NCBI GenBank assembly: GCA_963170165.1
Contig: CAUJGQ010000080.1
Coordinates: forward strand, 1-62,303
Origin: Chloroflexota bacterium
GTDB taxonomy: Bacteria; Chloroflexota; Dehalococcoidia; CAUJGQ01
DNA: 62,303 nt
Direction of reading: 5' to 3'
The notes under the pieces were generated by a model. The model did no database searches. It was not told the DNA's origin and saw only the letters and a program-made list of their open reading frames with translations. Position numbers and translations under genes: made by a program. This document shows, one piece after another, positions 60,353 through 62,303 of the stretch (position 1 is its first letter; every line of letters begins with the position of its first letter).

Positions 60353-60505
60353 CCCATTCCGCCTGCCGTCTCTGTCGCGGCGCCTTCGCCTTGTGTCACA
60401 CCGTCCGCGGTGAGGCCGGGGCTGGGGGCGCCGTGGCCGCGTTGTCCGCTTGCGCCGCGCTGCCGCTACACTGGCCGGTGACAACAGCCACGAGGAGCGG
60501 CGGGC

Positions 60506-61276
60506 ATGACGGACTACGACGGGCGGGTGGCGCTGGTGACCGGAGGCAGCCGCGGGATCGGCGCGGCGATTGTGCGGGAGTTTGCCCGCCGCGGCGCCGA
60601 TGTCGCCATCAACTACCACAGCAACCGCGCGGCGGCCGAGGCCGTTGCCGCCGATGTACGGGCGCTGGGGCGAAAGGCCGGCATCTACCAGGCCGATGTC
60701 GCTGATGAGGCCGCCTGCAAGACGATGGTTGACGCCGTGCTGGCGGAGCTGGGACAGCCCGGGATCCTCATCAACAACGCCGGCATTGGCTCCGTGGCCG
60801 TGGGCCAGCCGCCCATCACCCAGATGCCCGATGCCGATCTGCGCCGCCTGCTCGATGCGCATGTCTATGGCCCGTTGCATCTGTGCCGGCTGGTGGTGCC
60901 GGGGATGCGCGCGCTCGGGCGAGGCGACGTGATCATGATCTCCTCCATCGCCGCCCAGTCGTTCGGGCCGCGGATGGGCGTATACGCGATGGCCAAATCG
61001 GCGATGGAGGCGATGGCCTACACGCTGGCCAAAGAGGAACGCGCTCACGGCATCCGCGTCAACATCGTCGCCCCCGGGCTGGTGGAGACCGACATGGGCA
61101 GGCGGCTGATGAGCTTCACCCGCGGCGTTGAAGACATGCGTACGCTCGATGCGGCTATGCCGTTCGGTTTCGTCTGCCAGCCGGAGGACATTGCCAGGGC
61201 TGTCGCCTTCCTCTGCTCCGAGGATGGCCGCTACATCACCAACCAGCGCCTGACGGTCAACGGCGGCGGGTTCTAG
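60506..61276 (+). CDS. SDR-family oxidoreductase (FabG-like)
   Basis: 256 aa. TGGSRGIG nucleotide loop, NNAG (INNAGIGS), the SYK triad (ISSIAAQSFGPRMGVYAMAK) and a C-terminal YITNQRLTVNGGGF. A 3-oxoacyl-ACP reductase-like fold, real substrate unknown. A TACACT -10-like element lies at 60467-60472. ATG 60506 follows GAGGAGCGG. Confidence 0.9.
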   Translation: MTDYDGRVALVTGGSRGIGAAIVREFARRGADVAINYHSNRAAAEAVAADVRALGRKAGIYQADVADEAACKTMVDAVLAELGQPGILINNAGIGSVAVGQPPITQMPDADLRRLLDAHVYGPLHLCRLVVPGMRALGRGDVIMISSIAAQSFGPRMGVYAMAKSAMEAMAYTLAKEERAHGIRVNIVAPGLVETDMGRRLMSFTRGVEDMRTLDAAMPFGFVCQPEDIARAVAFLCSEDGRYITNQRLTVNGGGF

Positions 61277-61290
61277 CCTGGATGCTGGAT

Positions 61291-61307
61291 GGACGGCCAC
61301 ACCGTCC
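61291..61307 (+). terminator. Small hairpin after the SDR gene
   Basis: GGACGG (61291-61296) pairs with CCGTCC (61302-61307) across CCACA, 15 nt after the stop. It is short and lacks a U-tract. Confidence 0.3.
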
Positions 61308-61429
61308 GGGTCGGGATCGCCGCAGGCCCGATGCCCAGGCCGGTGCGTGCGGCGCGTCACGCTGGGGCTCGTTGGCCCCGCATGCATCATCCGGGCTCAC
61401 GTTCGCTCGCCGCGCTGCTGAGCGCTCGC

Positions 61430-62303
61430 TTACCACCGGCTGGTGATCACCTTCTGCTCGGTGTAGAACTGCACACCATCTTTGCCGGTGGCGTGGAGGT
61501 CGCCGTAGAAGCTGTGCTTGTGGCCGGCGAAGGGGAAGAAGGCCATCGGCGCGGCGACACCGATATTGACGCCCAGCATCCCGGCCTGGATGCGCTGACG
61601 GAAGGCGCGGGCCGCGCCGCCGGACTGGGTGAAGATGCTGGCGGCGTTGCCGAAGCGGGAACGATTGGCCACCTCTAGCGCCTCATCCAGCGTTTCCACG
61701 CGGATGATGCTCAGCACCGGGCCGAAGATCTCCTCCTGGGCGATGGCCATTTCCGGGCGTACGCCGTCGAAGATCGCCGGCCGCAGGAAGAAGCCACCGG
61801 CGGGCACGCCCTCGCGCCCGTCATGCACCAGCTGCGCCCCTTCCGCCAGGCCGCGATCGATGGCGGCATGGATGCGCTGGCAGGCGGCGGCGCGGATCAC
61901 CGGCCCCATCTCCGTCTCGGGATCGGCGCCGTTGCCCACGCGCAGCGCCGCGCTGGCCTTGACCAATCGCTCGACCAGCGGCTCTGCCACCGCGCCCACC
62001 GCCAGCACCACCGAGCCGGCGAGGCAGCGCTCTCCCGCTGCGCCGAAGGCCGATGACATCACTGCCTCCACTGTGCGGTCGAGCTCCGCATCGGGCATGA
62101 CGATCAGGTGATTCTTGGCCCCGGCCAGCGCCTGGACGCGCTTGCCCGCCGCGGCGGCCGTACGATAGACGTGCTCCGCCACCGGCTGGGAACCGACGAA
62201 CGACACGGCCGCCACCTGCGGGTGGGTGAGCAGTGCGTCTACCGCCTCATGCGCGCCGTTGACCACGTTGCACACCCCCGGTGGCAGCCCGGCCTCAAGC
62301 AGC
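61430..62303 (-). CDS. mmsA: CoA-acylating methylmalonate-semialdehyde dehydrogenase, 5' end cut off
   Basis: The C-terminal 290 aa of an aldehyde dehydrogenase; the frame runs through the window end, reading LLEAGLPPGVCNVVNG at the break. The catalytic Cys lies in FGAAGERCLAGS, the MmsA-type Asn/Gly in VSFVGSQPVAEHVY and ALAGAKNHLIVMPDA, and the end is FFPFAGHKHSFYGDLHATGKDGVQFYTEQKV, characteristic of MmsA. It oxidises methylmalonate semialdehyde to propionyl-CoA in valine, pyrimidine or inositol breakdown. The partner genes lie outside the window. Confidence 0.88.
   Translation of the reverse strand, partial: LLEAGLPPGVCNVVNGAHEAVDALLTHPQVAAVSFVGSQPVAEHVYRTAAAAGKRVQALAGAKNHLIVMPDAELDRTVEAVMSSAFGAAGERCLAGSVVLAVGAVAEPLVERLVKASAALRVGNGADPETEMGPVIRAAACQRIHAAIDRGLAEGAQLVHDGREGVPAGGFFLRPAIFDGVRPEMAIAQEEIFGPVLSIIRVETLDEALEVANRSRFGNAASIFTQSGGAARAFRQRIQAGMLGVNIGVAAPMAFFPFAGHKHSFYGDLHATGKDGVQFYTEQKVITSRW

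Overview
This window is high-GC DNA (about two thirds G+C by eye) from a bacterium with strong AGGAGG-type ribosome binding sites. The gene content fits a Chloroflexota lineage such as Thermomicrobia, or something close to it. The clues are an LppP/LprE-type lipoprotein, DUF402, DUF4097 and DUF4126 proteins, family III CoA-transferases, a PimA-like mannosyltransferase, Tat/lipobox solute-binding proteins and an aerobic acyl-CoA metabolism. That placement is inference; there is no rRNA, tRNA, CRISPR array, IS element or phage gene here.

Layout. 0.2-8.5 kb: a flippase and a P-type ATPase (-), divergent from an alpha-glucan phosphorylase (+), then small envelope-associated genes (-). 8.9-14.4 kb: an NAD-type formate dehydrogenase, with a NuoE/NuoF-like fusion and a NuoG-like molybdopterin subunit separated by an opposite-strand SnoaL-like gene. 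14.5-22.4 kb: a lipoprotein, a diguanylate cyclase, a double-length CoA-transferase and an MprF-like lysyl-phosphatidylglycerol synthase/flippase. 22.5-24.8 kb: two tandem ferritin-like paralogues; the first keeps a full carboxylate/His di-metal site and the second has lost all four carboxylates. 24.9-30.6 kb: a phosphatase/DUF4126/YbaK operon, a PKD-domain secreted protein, a GT4 mannosyltransferase, and a ribbon-helix-helix regulator operon with DUF4097. 31-45.9 kb: an asparaginase, a LacI regulator with a visible autoregulated promoter, then a catabolic cluster: family-5 solute-binding protein, two permeases, acyl-CoA dehydrogenase, CoA-transferase, epimerase, two crotonase-fold proteins, a frameshifted GNAT, a nitronate monooxygenase-like protein, a divergent acyl-CoA-dehydrogenase-like flavoprotein and an SDR. 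45.9-48.7 kb: a HEPN gene pair, a zinc-ribbon protein, a TlpA-like redoxin with an in-frame UGA and a SECIS-like hairpin (candidate selenoprotein), and a GNAT. 48.8-53.4 kb: an FMN-binding protein, ApbE and an RnfD/NqrB-like membrane protein (extracytosolic flavin electron transfer), facing an orphan xanthine-dehydrogenase-family large subunit. 53.7-62.3 kb: two sensor kinases, an aldo/keto reductase, a crotonase, an SDR and the C-terminal part of a methylmalonate-semialdehyde dehydrogenase cut by the window edge.

The most interesting items are the candidate UGA/Sec redoxin at 47.2-48.2 kb; the catalytic/non-catalytic ferritin-like pair and the tandem palindromes upstream of it; four GATGGC half-sites phased at exactly 11 bp in front of the RHH regulator; and the HEPN pair. 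All functional calls rest on reading motifs by eye; no database search was run.
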